Below are positions 1-7,358 of a stretch of DNA of 12,770 nucleotides, in pieces. A program made the translations under genes and the position numbers. This stretch comes from JBGOUV01 sp041477815 (GTDB lineage: Bacteria; Acidobacteriota; Terriglobia; Bryobacterales; JACQDG01): positions 1 through 12,770 of the forward strand of contig JBGOUV010000190.1 in the NCBI GenBank assembly GCA_041477815.1, read 5' to 3'. The notes under the pieces are model-generated. The model did no database searches, had not been told where the DNA came from, and saw only the letters and a program-made list of their open reading frames with translations. Position 1 is the stretch's first letter. The number at the start of each line of letters is the position of its first letter.

Positions 1-754
1 CCACGGCCTCCACGCGCCGGAACGCCGCCTGTAATCGCGACATCAGGTCCATGCCATACCGGCGGAACCCCTTGCCGTCGTCGGTCTCCGGAAAATACCA
101 GCTGAACTCCCGCCGGAAATTTCCCGGCGCCGTGAACACGGCGATACCGCCCGGCTGGAGCACCCGCGCACACTCCTGCACCGCCCGCTGATCGTCCGGC
201 GCCACCGCCAGGGCGTGGTTGCATATCACTACGGCAAACGACGCATCCGGCAGGGACAGCTTCTGAATGTCTTCGCCGGGATAATCCACCGCCACCCCCG
301 TCTGCTTCCCGCTCGCCGTCACCACCCGGTCTCCCGGCGCCAGCCGCCGCACCTGCTCGGCGGTAACCGGCTCCGGCGCAAATACCAATATCGGACCCTC
401 GGGCTTTCGCCGCAGCACCTCCGGCAGAATCGGCTCCAGCCCCCGATGCCGCGATCGCGAGTCGCACTGCGGGCAGCGCGACTGGAACGTGGGCGCCCGC
501 CAGTCCCAGGCCGCCAGAAACGACACCCCCCGCCACCCGCAGCACGGACACTCCGCCGCCCCTGCCACCGGCCAAAGATGAAAATTCCACAGGTCGGCCA
601 GGGTCGCCACCCCCAGGTGCAGGACCGTCCGGAGGCGTCCTTCGCACGCCAGTTGCAGCGCGCGCCGGCCCCGCCGCAGCAGGAGGCTCTTCAGTTCCGG
701 CACTCCCCGGCCGGACCACCGCAGCCCCGACAATGCCAGGCTCGTATTCTGCAT
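1..754 (-). CDS. SAM-dependent methyltransferase with Cys4 metal-binding motif, 3' end beyond the left edge
   Basis: An open frame reads from ATG at 754 to the left edge, giving about 251 residues with no stop; the C-terminus lies outside the window. Residues 69-72 (CPCC) and 94-97 (CPQC), followed by RHR at 102-104, form the paired-cysteine, zinc-ribbon-like motif seen at the N-terminus of a known group of class I methyltransferases. Downstream, 'LPDASFAVVICNHAL' and 'ECARVLQPGGIAVFTAPG' match the Methyltransf_11-type motif IV and post-motif region. The glycine-rich motif I is weak ('ILVFAPEP'). The start at 754 has GAGG nine bases upstream. An in-frame ATG at 769, nine bases after the preceding stop, is an alternative and would add five residues. 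It follows the membrane-protein gene and probably belongs to the same operon. A role in methylating a glycan or its precursor is inferred from position only. Confidence 0.8.
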   Translation of the reverse strand, partial: MQNTSLALSGLRWSGRGVPELKSLLLRRGRRALQLACEGRLRTVLHLGVATLADLWNFHLWPVAGAAECPCCGWRGVSFLAAWDWRAPTFQSRCPQCDSRSRHRGLEPILPEVLRRKPEGPILVFAPEPVTAEQVRRLAPGDRVVTASGKQTGVAVDYPGEDIQKLSLPDASFAVVICNHALAVAPDDQRAVQECARVLQPGGIAVFTAPGNFRREFSWYFPETDDGKGFRRYGMDLMSRLQAAFRRVEAV

Positions 755-763
755 AGCACTCAG

Positions 764-767
764 CCTC
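764..767 (-). promoter_or_regulatory. Shine-Dalgarno-like GAGG for the left-edge methyltransferase
   Basis: The minus strand reads GAGG here, nine bases before the ATG at 754. This is the main reason for preferring that start over the in-frame ATG at 769, which overlaps the motif and has no clear site of its own. The spacing is slightly long, so the assignment is tentative. Confidence 0.35.
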
Positions 768-778
768 ATCTATCTTTG

Positions 779-2239
779 TCAGTCAGCCAACTCGTACACC
801 GTCCCATCCCCAAACCGCCGCAGCTCTCTCACCCGGAACCGCCCGCCCAACTCCGCCACGGTGGGCAGGTAGGTGCGCCACTGCACCCGGTCAAACCACA
901 CCAGGTAACACTCGCCTCCCTCCGGACAAACGCCGGCCCTCTTCCCCGGATCCGGCACTCCGAGCGCCACCCGTCCGGTATGGAACCAGATAGCATCGGC
1001 GGCGTTGCTGTAGAGGCGGCCTCCTGCGGCGGTCTCCCGCACCCAGGCCAGCGTCGCCGACCTCCGCCACTCCCGGTCGTTGAAGTTCGCCTCCAGCGGA
1101 TTGCGATCGTCCCGCAGCATGGCCGCCGTCACCTCCGCGTACCGGGACAGTGGAAACAGACACCACGCCAGCAGCGCCGCCTGCACCCCGCGCTTTCCGC
1201 CCGCGGCCAGGCTTCCCGCTATCACAAGCAGTAGTATGTATACTGGCGAAAGATAGCGATCGTTGAAGGCGGGCATCGCCGTCCGCAGGGCCGCCAGGAC
1301 CATGGCCCCCAGGTACGCCACCGTGACCGCCAGGCAGCAGATCAAGGTCAGCCGTTGCCGGCGGTCCCAGGTCCGGCTACGCCAGCGCCGCCACCCCGCC
1401 ACCGCCGCTCCCGCCACCACCGCCGCCAGGATCGCCGCCCGCCCTCCGAGGGGAACTCGTTCCGGCGCCACCCACCGGCTGAGTACTTTGACTACCGGCA
1501 GCGACACCTGCAGCCAGCCCTGCGTCGAGGGATGCCGCGGCCCGGAGAACGACCCCAGCACCACGCGGTTGCGCCACCCCCAGGCCAGCACCGGCGCGAG
1601 GCCCACCGCCACGAACACCGCCGCGCGGGCCCTCCGCGCCCGCCAGGCGCCCCGCCCCAGGGGCGAGAGCAGTAGCAACCCGCCGCAAGGAATCAGGAAC
1701 CCGCCGGCATACCGCTGCAGCGCCGCCAAACCCGCCAGCACCGCGGCCGCCCAGGGCAGGTTCCCCGTCTCCAAACTGTGCCGCAGCGCCCCGGCACACC
1801 CCAGTATCAAGAGGCAGAACAGCGGTTCGCTCAACAACGCCGCGGCCCCTGCTGTCAGCGGCGTTGCCGTCATCACCAGCAGTGTCCCCACGGCCGTCAC
1901 CGCCGCCGACCCCGTCTGCTCCCACAGCGCCAGCAGCGCCGCAGCCGCCAGCGCTCCGAACACCACGGCGTTCAGCCACCGGCCCGCTTCCACCACCGGC
2001 ACGCCGGTCACCCGGTGGAGCGCCGCCATCGCCGCCGAAAACAGCGGCGGCCAGTGAAACAGGGGATCTCCCGTGACCACGTCGGTATAGCCGCGTCCCT
2101 GTGCCAGAGACATAGCACCGGCCACGTAATCCACCGAGTCTGGAGCGATGCCCGGACCGTGCCGGGTCAGGGCCAGAATCTGGGCCGTTCCCAGCACCCC
2201 CGCCAGCAGGGCCGCCGCCTGCGCCCGCCTCCCGCTCAT
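779..2239 (-). CDS. Polytopic membrane protein, GT-C glycosyltransferase-like (ArnT/PMT type)
   Basis: The protein has 486 residues with roughly ten to eleven hydrophobic segments, near residues 7-24, 91-106, 112-128, 133-152, 163-173, 180-192, 206-221, 268-282, 298-318, 332-346 and 352-364. A soluble tail of about 120 residues follows. After the first segment comes 'GIAPDSVDYVAGAMSLAQG' with Asp34 and Asp37, placed like the acidic first loop of lipid-linked-sugar GT-C enzymes such as ArnT and PMT. 'FHWPPLFSAAM' follows, and aromatic-rich 'YYWPPLF'-like motifs are common in the same loop of such proteins. The start at 2239 overlaps the preceding stop as ATGA, implying translational coupling, and a longer upstream reading of the frame is Gly-rich shadow sequence. 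Likely role (inferred): transfer of a sugar from a polyprenyl-phosphate donor outside the inner membrane. A polymerase-like role cannot be excluded. Confidence 0.8.
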   Translation of the reverse strand: MSGRRAQAAALLAGVLGTAQILALTRHGPGIAPDSVDYVAGAMSLAQGRGYTDVVTGDPLFHWPPLFSAAMAALHRVTGVPVVEAGRWLNAVVFGALAAAALLALWEQTGSAAVTAVGTLLVMTATPLTAGAAALLSEPLFCLLILGCAGALRHSLETGNLPWAAAVLAGLAALQRYAGGFLIPCGGLLLLSPLGRGAWRARRARAAVFVAVGLAPVLAWGWRNRVVLGSFSGPRHPSTQGWLQVSLPVVKVLSRWVAPERVPLGGRAAILAAVVAGAAVAGWRRWRSRTWDRRQRLTLICCLAVTVAYLGAMVLAALRTAMPAFNDRYLSPVYILLLVIAGSLAAGGKRGVQAALLAWCLFPLSRYAEVTAAMLRDDRNPLEANFNDREWRRSATLAWVRETAAGGRLYSNAADAIWFHTGRVALGVPDPGKRAGVCPEGGECYLVWFDRVQWRTYLPTVAELGGRFRVRELRRFGDGTVYELAD

Positions 2240-3336
2240 TCGCGCGCCTCCTCCAGGGCCGCCACCTCCGCCGCCAGCCGTTCTCCCACCCGCCCCTCCG
2301 CCGGACGGGCCACGATCTCCACGATCTGCCGCCGCCCCTGCCGGTCGCGACCCGGATCCGCCAAGTACGCCTCCACCGCCCGCACACACTCCGCCGCCGA
2401 TCCCACCACGGCCACGCCCCCCGTCGCCACCAGCCGCGCATAGTGCGACGAGTAGGCGTAGAGCCTCGCCCTCCCTTCCGGGAACTCCCCGCCGGGCGCC
2501 GCATCATAGGCCAGGAAAATCACCGGCCGGTGCAGGATGGCCGCATCCACCGTCAGGGTGGACGAGAGGTTGATCGCCGCGGCCGCGTACGACAGCGCCT
2601 TGATCTGTTCCTGATAGAAGTCTTCCGGCGGCACGAAGCCTCCGGTGTCCAGCGGCGCCGGCGGCGCGGTGTGCTGGATCACCGTTCCCAGCGCCTCCAG
2701 TTCCCCGCGCACTCCCTTCCGCCTGGTCCCCTCGTGCTTCGGATGCAGTCGTACCAATATCTGCACACGCCCCAGACTCCTCTGGAGCGTCCGCACCAGG
2801 TCCAGCACGCTTACCGGCTCGCCGGGCAGCCGCGCCGCCAGGACCGCCGCCAGATCCCGGCTGGGCCGCTGGTTGGTCGCCAGCGTCAGAGTCGTCGACG
2901 CCACCGCCGCCGGTCGCTCGCCCAGCGCCTCCAGGTACTCCGCCTCCACCAGCCCCATCGCTCCTGTCCGCTTCAGCAGCCGCCCCGTTGCCGTCAGCGC
3001 CTGAATCGCTGCCGCTCCCGCTGCCGAGTGCTTGGACGCATACAGCCGGTTCTGGATTCGCCGCCCCCTTCTTTTTCTGCGCCTGCCGAAACCAATACAT
3101 ACAGGCTGCCAGCTTCCCAGTTTTTGGAGCCGCGTCAAAGGCGGCGAGTCGGGCTCGCGGTGGAACCCCACCAGTTGCAGAGCCTTCCCATCCCGAAGCA
3201 CCAGCAGGTCCGGCTGGGACGGCTCGGGCACCGCCACCGCCAGCGGCCGCCGCCGCATCATGGCCCCGGCGAACGTCCCCAGCACCAGGTTCCGGATCAA
3301 TAACCCCGTCTCCGCCAGCCGCAGTACCGGCCTCAT
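2236..3336 (-). CDS. Copy B: shortened GT-B-like paralogue, probably decaying
   Basis: The 366-residue product is clearly homologous to the gene at 8963-10414. Shared landmarks include 'LIRNLVLGTFA' near the N-terminus, 'TLTLATNQRPSRDLAAV', 'ILVRLHPK' (residues 193-200), 'GGFVPPEDFYQEQIKAL', 'NLSSTLTVDAAILHRPVIF' and the 'AVEAYLADPG' tail. These HPK and SSTLT-DAA signatures occur in the CDP-glycerol glycerophosphotransferase/capsule-type GT-B fold. Compared with copy A it lacks about 98 residues between the two Rossmann-like halves, including the WDN and PQFDFH motifs, plus about 14 residues near 137. Residues 79-93 are out of frame relative to copy A. The start at 3336 overlaps the asparagine synthetase stop as ATGA; an upstream extension of the frame is shadow. 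It is an open frame, but loss of the central segment makes normal transferase activity doubtful. It may be a pseudogene or a rebuilt accessory protein. Confidence 0.75.
   Translation of the reverse strand: MRPVLRLAETGLLIRNLVLGTFAGAMMRRRPLAVAVPEPSQPDLLVLRDGKALQLVGFHREPDSPPLTRLQKLGSWQPVCIGFGRRRKRRGRRIQNRLYASKHSAAGAAAIQALTATGRLLKRTGAMGLVEAEYLEALGERPAAVASTTLTLATNQRPSRDLAAVLAARLPGEPVSVLDLVRTLQRSLGRVQILVRLHPKHEGTRRKGVRGELEALGTVIQHTAPPAPLDTGGFVPPEDFYQEQIKALSYAAAAINLSSTLTVDAAILHRPVIFLAYDAAPGGEFPEGRARLYAYSSHYARLVATGGVAVVGSAAECVRAVEAYLADPGRDRQGRRQIVEIVARPAEGRVGERLAAEVAALEEARE
2815..2839 (-). other. Junction of the internal in-frame deletion in copy B
   Basis: Copy B residues about 168-174 (AARLPGEP) join the equivalent of copy A residues about 191 and 290. 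Copy A has 'AAHRLGIP' at the left boundary and 'IRLPQEP' at the right. Both boundaries share an R-L-x-x-P-like core, so a short direct repeat could have mediated the loss of roughly 294 bases. This comes from comparing the two translated genes; the repeat mechanism is inference. Confidence 0.6.
3058..3102 (-). other. Compensating frameshift pair in copy B
   Basis: In the gene's own frame this segment encodes an Arg-rich stretch (residues 79-93, IGFGRRRKRRGRR) unlike copy A. In another frame of the same strand, starting at 3100, it reads MYWFRQAQK, matching copy A's IHWFRQAHK. After the A/G-rich tract at about 3062-3077 the original frame again matches copy A (RLYASKHSAAG against RLFGWRHSAVG). 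The simplest reading is loss of one base near 3101-3106 and two bases near 3060-3074, restoring frame at minus one codon overall. Confidence 0.65.
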
Positions 3337-5051
3337 ACCGTCACCCGGAACGTCCGCATCCAGACCTCGGTGGTCAGCAACAGCCAGGCCACTTTCCAAA
3401 GCTCCTCCTGTCCGGCGCGGAAGTCGCGGAACAGCCCGGCGATTCCCACCGGGTCCAGGATCTCTCCCAAACGCGGCCGGTCGAGTAGCAGGTCGTCGGC
3501 CAACTCCGCCACCGGGCCCGCCCGCAGCAGCGGCGCCATGGGCATCTCGAACGGCTGCTTGGGCCGCTCAATCGCCGCCCGAGGCAGCACGCCCACCGCC
3601 GCATGCTTCAGACACAGCTTGGTCCCCTCCGCGCCGGCTTTGGCCTTGCCCGGCAGTCCGTTGACATACTCCACCAGCGGCACGTCCAGCAGCGGTACCC
3701 GGATCTCCACCCCCTCCGCCATTCCCATCCGGTCCGAACGCTGCAAGAAGTGCTGCAAGAATGTTCTCTGATCCACTACCAACTGCCGATTCACAGCATC
3801 GAGCCCATCCGTTTCTGCGGCGCACCGGAACCGGAACCGGTTGGTTACCTCCTCAGCGCGCCAGAACCGGGCTACCCGGGGCCGCGCCACCCGGTTATGC
3901 CCCCAGGCCGGCGCGCCGGGGTCGGAGGCCAGATCGACGTAGCGACGGTAGCCGCCAAACACCTCGTCGCCGCCCTCCCCCGAGAGCAGCACCTTCAGCC
4001 CGGCCCCCCGTGCGGCCCGCGCCACCGCGAAGGCGGCCAGGTGGTGAGGCCGGGGAATAGGCTCGTCATAGTGCCAAGTCGCCCGCTCCAGCAGCGCCGG
4101 AACCGCCGCCTCCGCCAGCCGCACTTCCTCCACCTGCACCCCGAACTTCTCCGCCAGGCCCCGCGCCGCTTCGCATTCGTCATAGGTATTCGCCGGATCC
4201 CGAAAGCAAAACCCCCTCCGGCCCGAGGTCCCGGCGAACGCCGTCACCATCCCCGAGTCCAGGCCTCCGCTGGACATGATTCCCACCGGCACATCGGCCA
4301 TCAATTGCCGCTCCACCGCCGCCCGCACCAATCCCCGCAGCCGTCCCGGCGCCGCTCCGTTTCCGTTCCCCTGCCTTGCCGCCGTCCCCGGATTCCAATA
4401 CTCCGCCACCGTAATCCGGCCATCTGCATATTGTAAGTAGTGACCCGGCAGCAGCTCGGTGACCCCGGCGAACGCCGTCCGCTCTCCGGCGATGAAGTGG
4501 AACAGAAACAGCTCCAGTAGATCCTCCCGGCTCACCCGAGGACTCACTTCCCCGGTCGCGAACAGGGCCTTGATCTCCGAAGCCAGCAGCAGCCGCCCCT
4601 CTCGTCCGGTGGCGTAGTAGAGCGGCTTTACCCCCATCTGGTCCCGCGCCGCCAGCAGCGTTTCCTCCCGCGCGTCCCAGAACGCGAAGGCGAAGATCCC
4701 GTTCAGCTTCGGCAGGATCTTCTCGCCGTGCCGCGCCAGCAGCCACAACAGCGTCTCGGAATCCGACCGTCCCCGGAACCGTACGCCTTCCGCCTCCAGC
4801 TCCGGCCGCAGTTCCCGGTGGTTGTACAATTCGCCGTTGTACACCAGGCAGTAGCGCCCATCCGGAGTCCGCATCGGCTGCGACCCGGCCGGCCCGGGCT
4901 CCACGATGGCCAGTCGTGTATTTCCCAAACCTACTCCGGGACCCAGGTGCATCCCTTCCCCGTCCGGCCCCCGATGCCGCACCAGCGCCACCATCGCCTC
5001 CAGCTCCTGGCGCTGGGGATTTCCACCCGCGATTCCGGCGATCCCGCACAT
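3333..5051 (-). CDS. asnB: AsnB-type glutamine-hydrolysing asparagine synthase-like amidotransferase
   Basis: The 572-residue protein begins MCGIAG, so Cys2 becomes the N-terminal glutaminase nucleophile after Met removal. That fixes the start at 5051 even though an ATG at 5057 overlaps the preceding stop as ATGA. The class II glutaminase domain (about 2-165) carries LGNTRLAIV, YNGELYNHRE, SDSE, LNGIFAFAFWD and RDQMGVKPLYY. The synthetase domain has the PP-loop SGGLDS at 261-266 and LSGEGGDEVFGGYRRY from 356. Length is close to E. coli AsnB (554 residues). The family takes amide nitrogen from glutamine, activates a carboxylate with ATP and forms an amide. It may make asparagine, but its place in a glycan operon, two genes from a second AsnB-like protein, suggests amidation of a sugar acid or a glycan-linked amino acid (inference). 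Confidence 0.93.
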   Translation of the reverse strand: MCGIAGIAGGNPQRQELEAMVALVRHRGPDGEGMHLGPGVGLGNTRLAIVEPGPAGSQPMRTPDGRYCLVYNGELYNHRELRPELEAEGVRFRGRSDSETLLWLLARHGEKILPKLNGIFAFAFWDAREETLLAARDQMGVKPLYYATGREGRLLLASEIKALFATGEVSPRVSREDLLELFLFHFIAGERTAFAGVTELLPGHYLQYADGRITVAEYWNPGTAARQGNGNGAAPGRLRGLVRAAVERQLMADVPVGIMSSGGLDSGMVTAFAGTSGRRGFCFRDPANTYDECEAARGLAEKFGVQVEEVRLAEAAVPALLERATWHYDEPIPRPHHLAAFAVARAARGAGLKVLLSGEGGDEVFGGYRRYVDLASDPGAPAWGHNRVARPRVARFWRAEEVTNRFRFRCAAETDGLDAVNRQLVVDQRTFLQHFLQRSDRMGMAEGVEIRVPLLDVPLVEYVNGLPGKAKAGAEGTKLCLKHAAVGVLPRAAIERPKQPFEMPMAPLLRAGPVAELADDLLLDRPRLGEILDPVGIAGLFRDFRAGQEELWKVAWLLLTTEVWMRTFRVTV

Positions 5052-5053
5052 CG

Positions 5054-5869
5054 TCATCCACCGCCCCGGGTCCGCGCCGCCGGCGACGTGTACATCGCCG
5101 TGTACAGCAGCCGGTCCCGTGTCCGCGCGTAGCCTCCCTTGTGGTACCCCCGCGTATCGGCGAACAGGATCGTCCCCACCGGTCCCACCGCAGTCGCCCA
5201 CCACTCCCGAGGCGACACGCGCTCCATCTGCTCGTCGGTGGACCGCCGGTTCCCGTGACCCGGCTCCCGGAACCATTCCGGCTGTCCCCGGACCGGCCCC
5301 TTGGGATGGGTGCCGCGCGCGTAGCTGAGCGGCCCCGCGCCCTCGTCCACCTCCGACAGGTACACGAAGACCTTAACCACCAGGTAGTCCTCCTGGTCCC
5401 GGTGCCAAAACTGCGACCGCTGCGGGGGAGCGTCGGTGGAGAACGAATGCCATACATTGTAGTACTGCAAGCGAGCGCAGAGCCCGAAGTACCCGTTCAC
5501 CACCTGCCGGATCGGTGGCAGCAAACCGAACCGCCGGTAAGGATTCTCCGGCGCCACCGCCCGCTGGGAGAGCAGATCGAACAGAAATCCCTTCTTCACC
5601 CCCGCCTCCCCCGCCGCCTTCCGGGCCGCGGCGATTTCCAAGGCCCGCTCCCGTTCCGCCCGTTCCACCGCCGCACGCAACTCCGCCCACTCCGCCGCCT
5701 CCCCCAACAGCGCTCCCACGGTCGTCCTCGCCACGCCGTCCTGATTCAGATCCGCCAGCACCCGCGCCGCCTCCCCACGCGCCCGGTCAGGCTTCGCCCG
5801 ATACCGTATCCACGGTTGCCAGTTATCCGCATACCGCCACTTAGCCTCGCGAAGAAATCGCTTCCACAT
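5054..5869 (-). CDS. PhyH-family Fe(II)/2-oxoglutarate-dependent dioxygenase
   Basis: The 271-residue product has a charged, Ala/Glu/Arg-rich helical N-terminal part (about 52-90), then a double-stranded beta-helix region with the phytanoyl-CoA dioxygenase pattern. The iron-binding HxD motif is WHRDQED (His156, Asp158). The distal histidine is in 'ADTRGYHKGG' (His243), and a nearby arginine (Arg249 or Arg251) is placed to bind 2-oxoglutarate. Such enzymes hydroxylate, or otherwise oxidise, small molecules and precursors. Here the substrate is unknown; a nucleotide sugar, a sugar acid or a lipid carrier are all possible. Its 5' end overlaps the preceding gene by 29 bases, and its TGA overlaps or abuts the next start, so it is tightly coupled to two AsnB-like genes. 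The ATG at 5869 is preceded by a weak TTGAGA-like element. Confidence 0.88.
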   Translation of the reverse strand: MWKRFLREAKWRYADNWQPWIRYRAKPDRARGEAARVLADLNQDGVARTTVGALLGEAAEWAELRAAVERAERERALEIAAARKAAGEAGVKKGFLFDLLSQRAVAPENPYRRFGLLPPIRQVVNGYFGLCARLQYYNVWHSFSTDAPPQRSQFWHRDQEDYLVVKVFVYLSEVDEGAGPLSYARGTHPKGPVRGQPEWFREPGHGNRRSTDEQMERVSPREWWATAVGPVGTILFADTRGYHKGGYARTRDRLLYTAMYTSPAARTRGGG

Positions 5870-7358
5870 TTCTCAACATCTGCCGCGCGCGCGCGAACGA
5901 CACCACCCGCAACAAGTGGTAGACCGCCCGCCCGGGCCGCTCCAGCAACGCCCTCACTCCCTCCGCGCACAACACGTCCCCACACTCCGGCAGAGTATCC
6001 TCCAGCATCCTCCCCACCTGCTCCCCAACGCCTCCTGCGAACCGCCCCTCCCAATCCTGCGTCGTAACCGCCGCCCGCGCCGGCGTATCGAACAGATCCA
6101 GAAACTCGGGCCGCAGCCGCTCCACCAGCGCCCGATGCAGCCGCGAATCCTCGTGCCACCACTGGCTCAGCCCGTAGGCCCCGTCCAGGAACCGGCTGTC
6201 CAGAAACGGGCTGACTTTCGGACCGAGCGGCGCCAGCACCGCCTGCCGCAACGAGAAATTCCCCGGCATCCGCGCCGTCCGGTAGAACCGCAGCGCAAAC
6301 GTATCATCGCCCACCGGCCCCATAGGCCGCCGCACGGCCTCCACCAGCCCCGCCGGATACCCCTCCACCGGCAGTGCCAGCGTCCGCCGCAGGTACTCCA
6401 CAGGAGTCATGTACCGCTCCATCAGGGTAGCCACCGGCTTCGCCCCGAAAAACCGCCGCACGCACTCCCCGCCCTCGCCCATCACAAACGTCGCTCCCGG
6501 CGGCACCGTCCGACCCACAAACGCGGCCATGTCCACATAGGATGCCGTCGCCAGACCCGCCGAGTGAAACGCCACGTGCGACGCCCAGCACCCGAAATCC
6601 TCCGGCCCGCACACCCCCGCCGTGAGCTGCTCGGCCCCCAGCCGCGCGCTGATCTCTCGGCCTTGCAAGTGGTCGGCGCAGCCTTGCACTCCGAACGTTC
6701 CGGTCCATCGCGGAGGTCCGCCCGTCATCGCCGCCGCTAAAGCCAGGCTGTCCTTCCCTGCCGTTACTCCTAATACCGCCTGTCGCGGCGTGGCCGCCCG
6801 CAGCGCTTCTCCCAACGCCTCCAGCTGCGCCTCCCCGGTCTCAGGCCCCCGCCAGTATGTACTCCCGGCCACCTCTTCGCCCGACCACACCACATGACCC
6901 GCCGGCGCCAGCTTCTCCACCCCCCGATACACCGGCAGCCCCGTGTACCCAAACCCCATATGGGCCACGAATCCCTCGGGGTCCACCGACCCGTCGTGCC
7001 CCAGGTCCTGCAAGAGCCACATCAGGTGTGTCGACACCCGCCACGTCCCCTCGCCGCGCGCGTAGTACACCCCCTGCACCCCCAGCCGGTCCCCTACCGC
7101 CAATACCCGCCCCCGTGCCCGATCCACCGCCACCAGCGCAAATACCCCGCTCAGCTCCCGCGCCCGCTCCGGCTCCTCGAACAGCGACCGCACCCACGCG
7201 GTCCCCAACGCTGCCTCCTCTTGCGCCCCGAAGTATCCCCAGGCCAGATCTCGCTGTTCCGCCCAAACCACCGGCGTCCCCGCCCCCGCCTCTGCCTCCC
7301 ACACCTCGAACCGGCCCGCCGTATCGGCCAGCATTCCGATGGCGCGCGTGGTCTTCAC
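5841..7358 (-). CDS. Asparagine-synthetase-like protein lacking the glutaminase cysteine
   Basis: The predicted product is 505 residues. The N-terminal part resembles a class II glutaminase fold ('LSGVFALVAVDRARGRVLAVGDRLGVQGVYYA', about 69-100, corresponds to the NGIFAFA...RDxMGVKPLYY region of AsnB). It begins Met-Lys with no Cys at position 2, so glutamine hydrolysis is not expected. The C-terminal part keeps a PP-loop variant, TAGKDS at 199-204, and a GEGGE segment at 294-298 in place of GEGGDE, indicating ATP-dependent adenylation of a substrate. The GTG start at 7358 shares GTGA with the dehydrogenase stop. An ATG at 7334 is possible but would leave a 20-base gap in an otherwise overlapping operon. 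A longer upstream reading is a Gly/Ala-rich shadow of the dehydrogenase. It may use free ammonia or an amine, or a partner glutaminase. The reaction is unknown. Confidence 0.82.
   Translation of the reverse strand: MKTTRAIGMLADTAGRFEVWEAEAGAGTPVVWAEQRDLAWGYFGAQEEAALGTAWVRSLFEEPERARELSGVFALVAVDRARGRVLAVGDRLGVQGVYYARGEGTWRVSTHLMWLLQDLGHDGSVDPEGFVAHMGFGYTGLPVYRGVEKLAPAGHVVWSGEEVAGSTYWRGPETGEAQLEALGEALRAATPRQAVLGVTAGKDSLALAAAMTGGPPRWTGTFGVQGCADHLQGREISARLGAEQLTAGVCGPEDFGCWASHVAFHSAGLATASYVDMAAFVGRTVPPGATFVMGEGGECVRRFFGAKPVATLMERYMTPVEYLRRTLALPVEGYPAGLVEAVRRPMGPVGDDTFALRFYRTARMPGNFSLRQAVLAPLGPKVSPFLDSRFLDGAYGLSQWWHEDSRLHRALVERLRPEFLDLFDTPARAAVTTQDWEGRFAGGVGEQVGRMLEDTLPECGDVLCAEGVRALLERPGRAVYHLLRVVSFARARQMLRNVEAISSRG

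Noticed and set aside
215..1234. Plus-strand open frame of 339 codons at the left end
   Set aside because: It is antisense to the membrane-protein gene and the left-edge methyltransferase, both with family motifs, and its composition is Arg/Pro/His-rich.
5052..5276. N-terminal extension of the AsnB protein, and the MTMCG start at 5057
   Set aside because: Class II glutaminases need Cys directly after the initiator Met, so MCGIAG at 5051 is the functional start.
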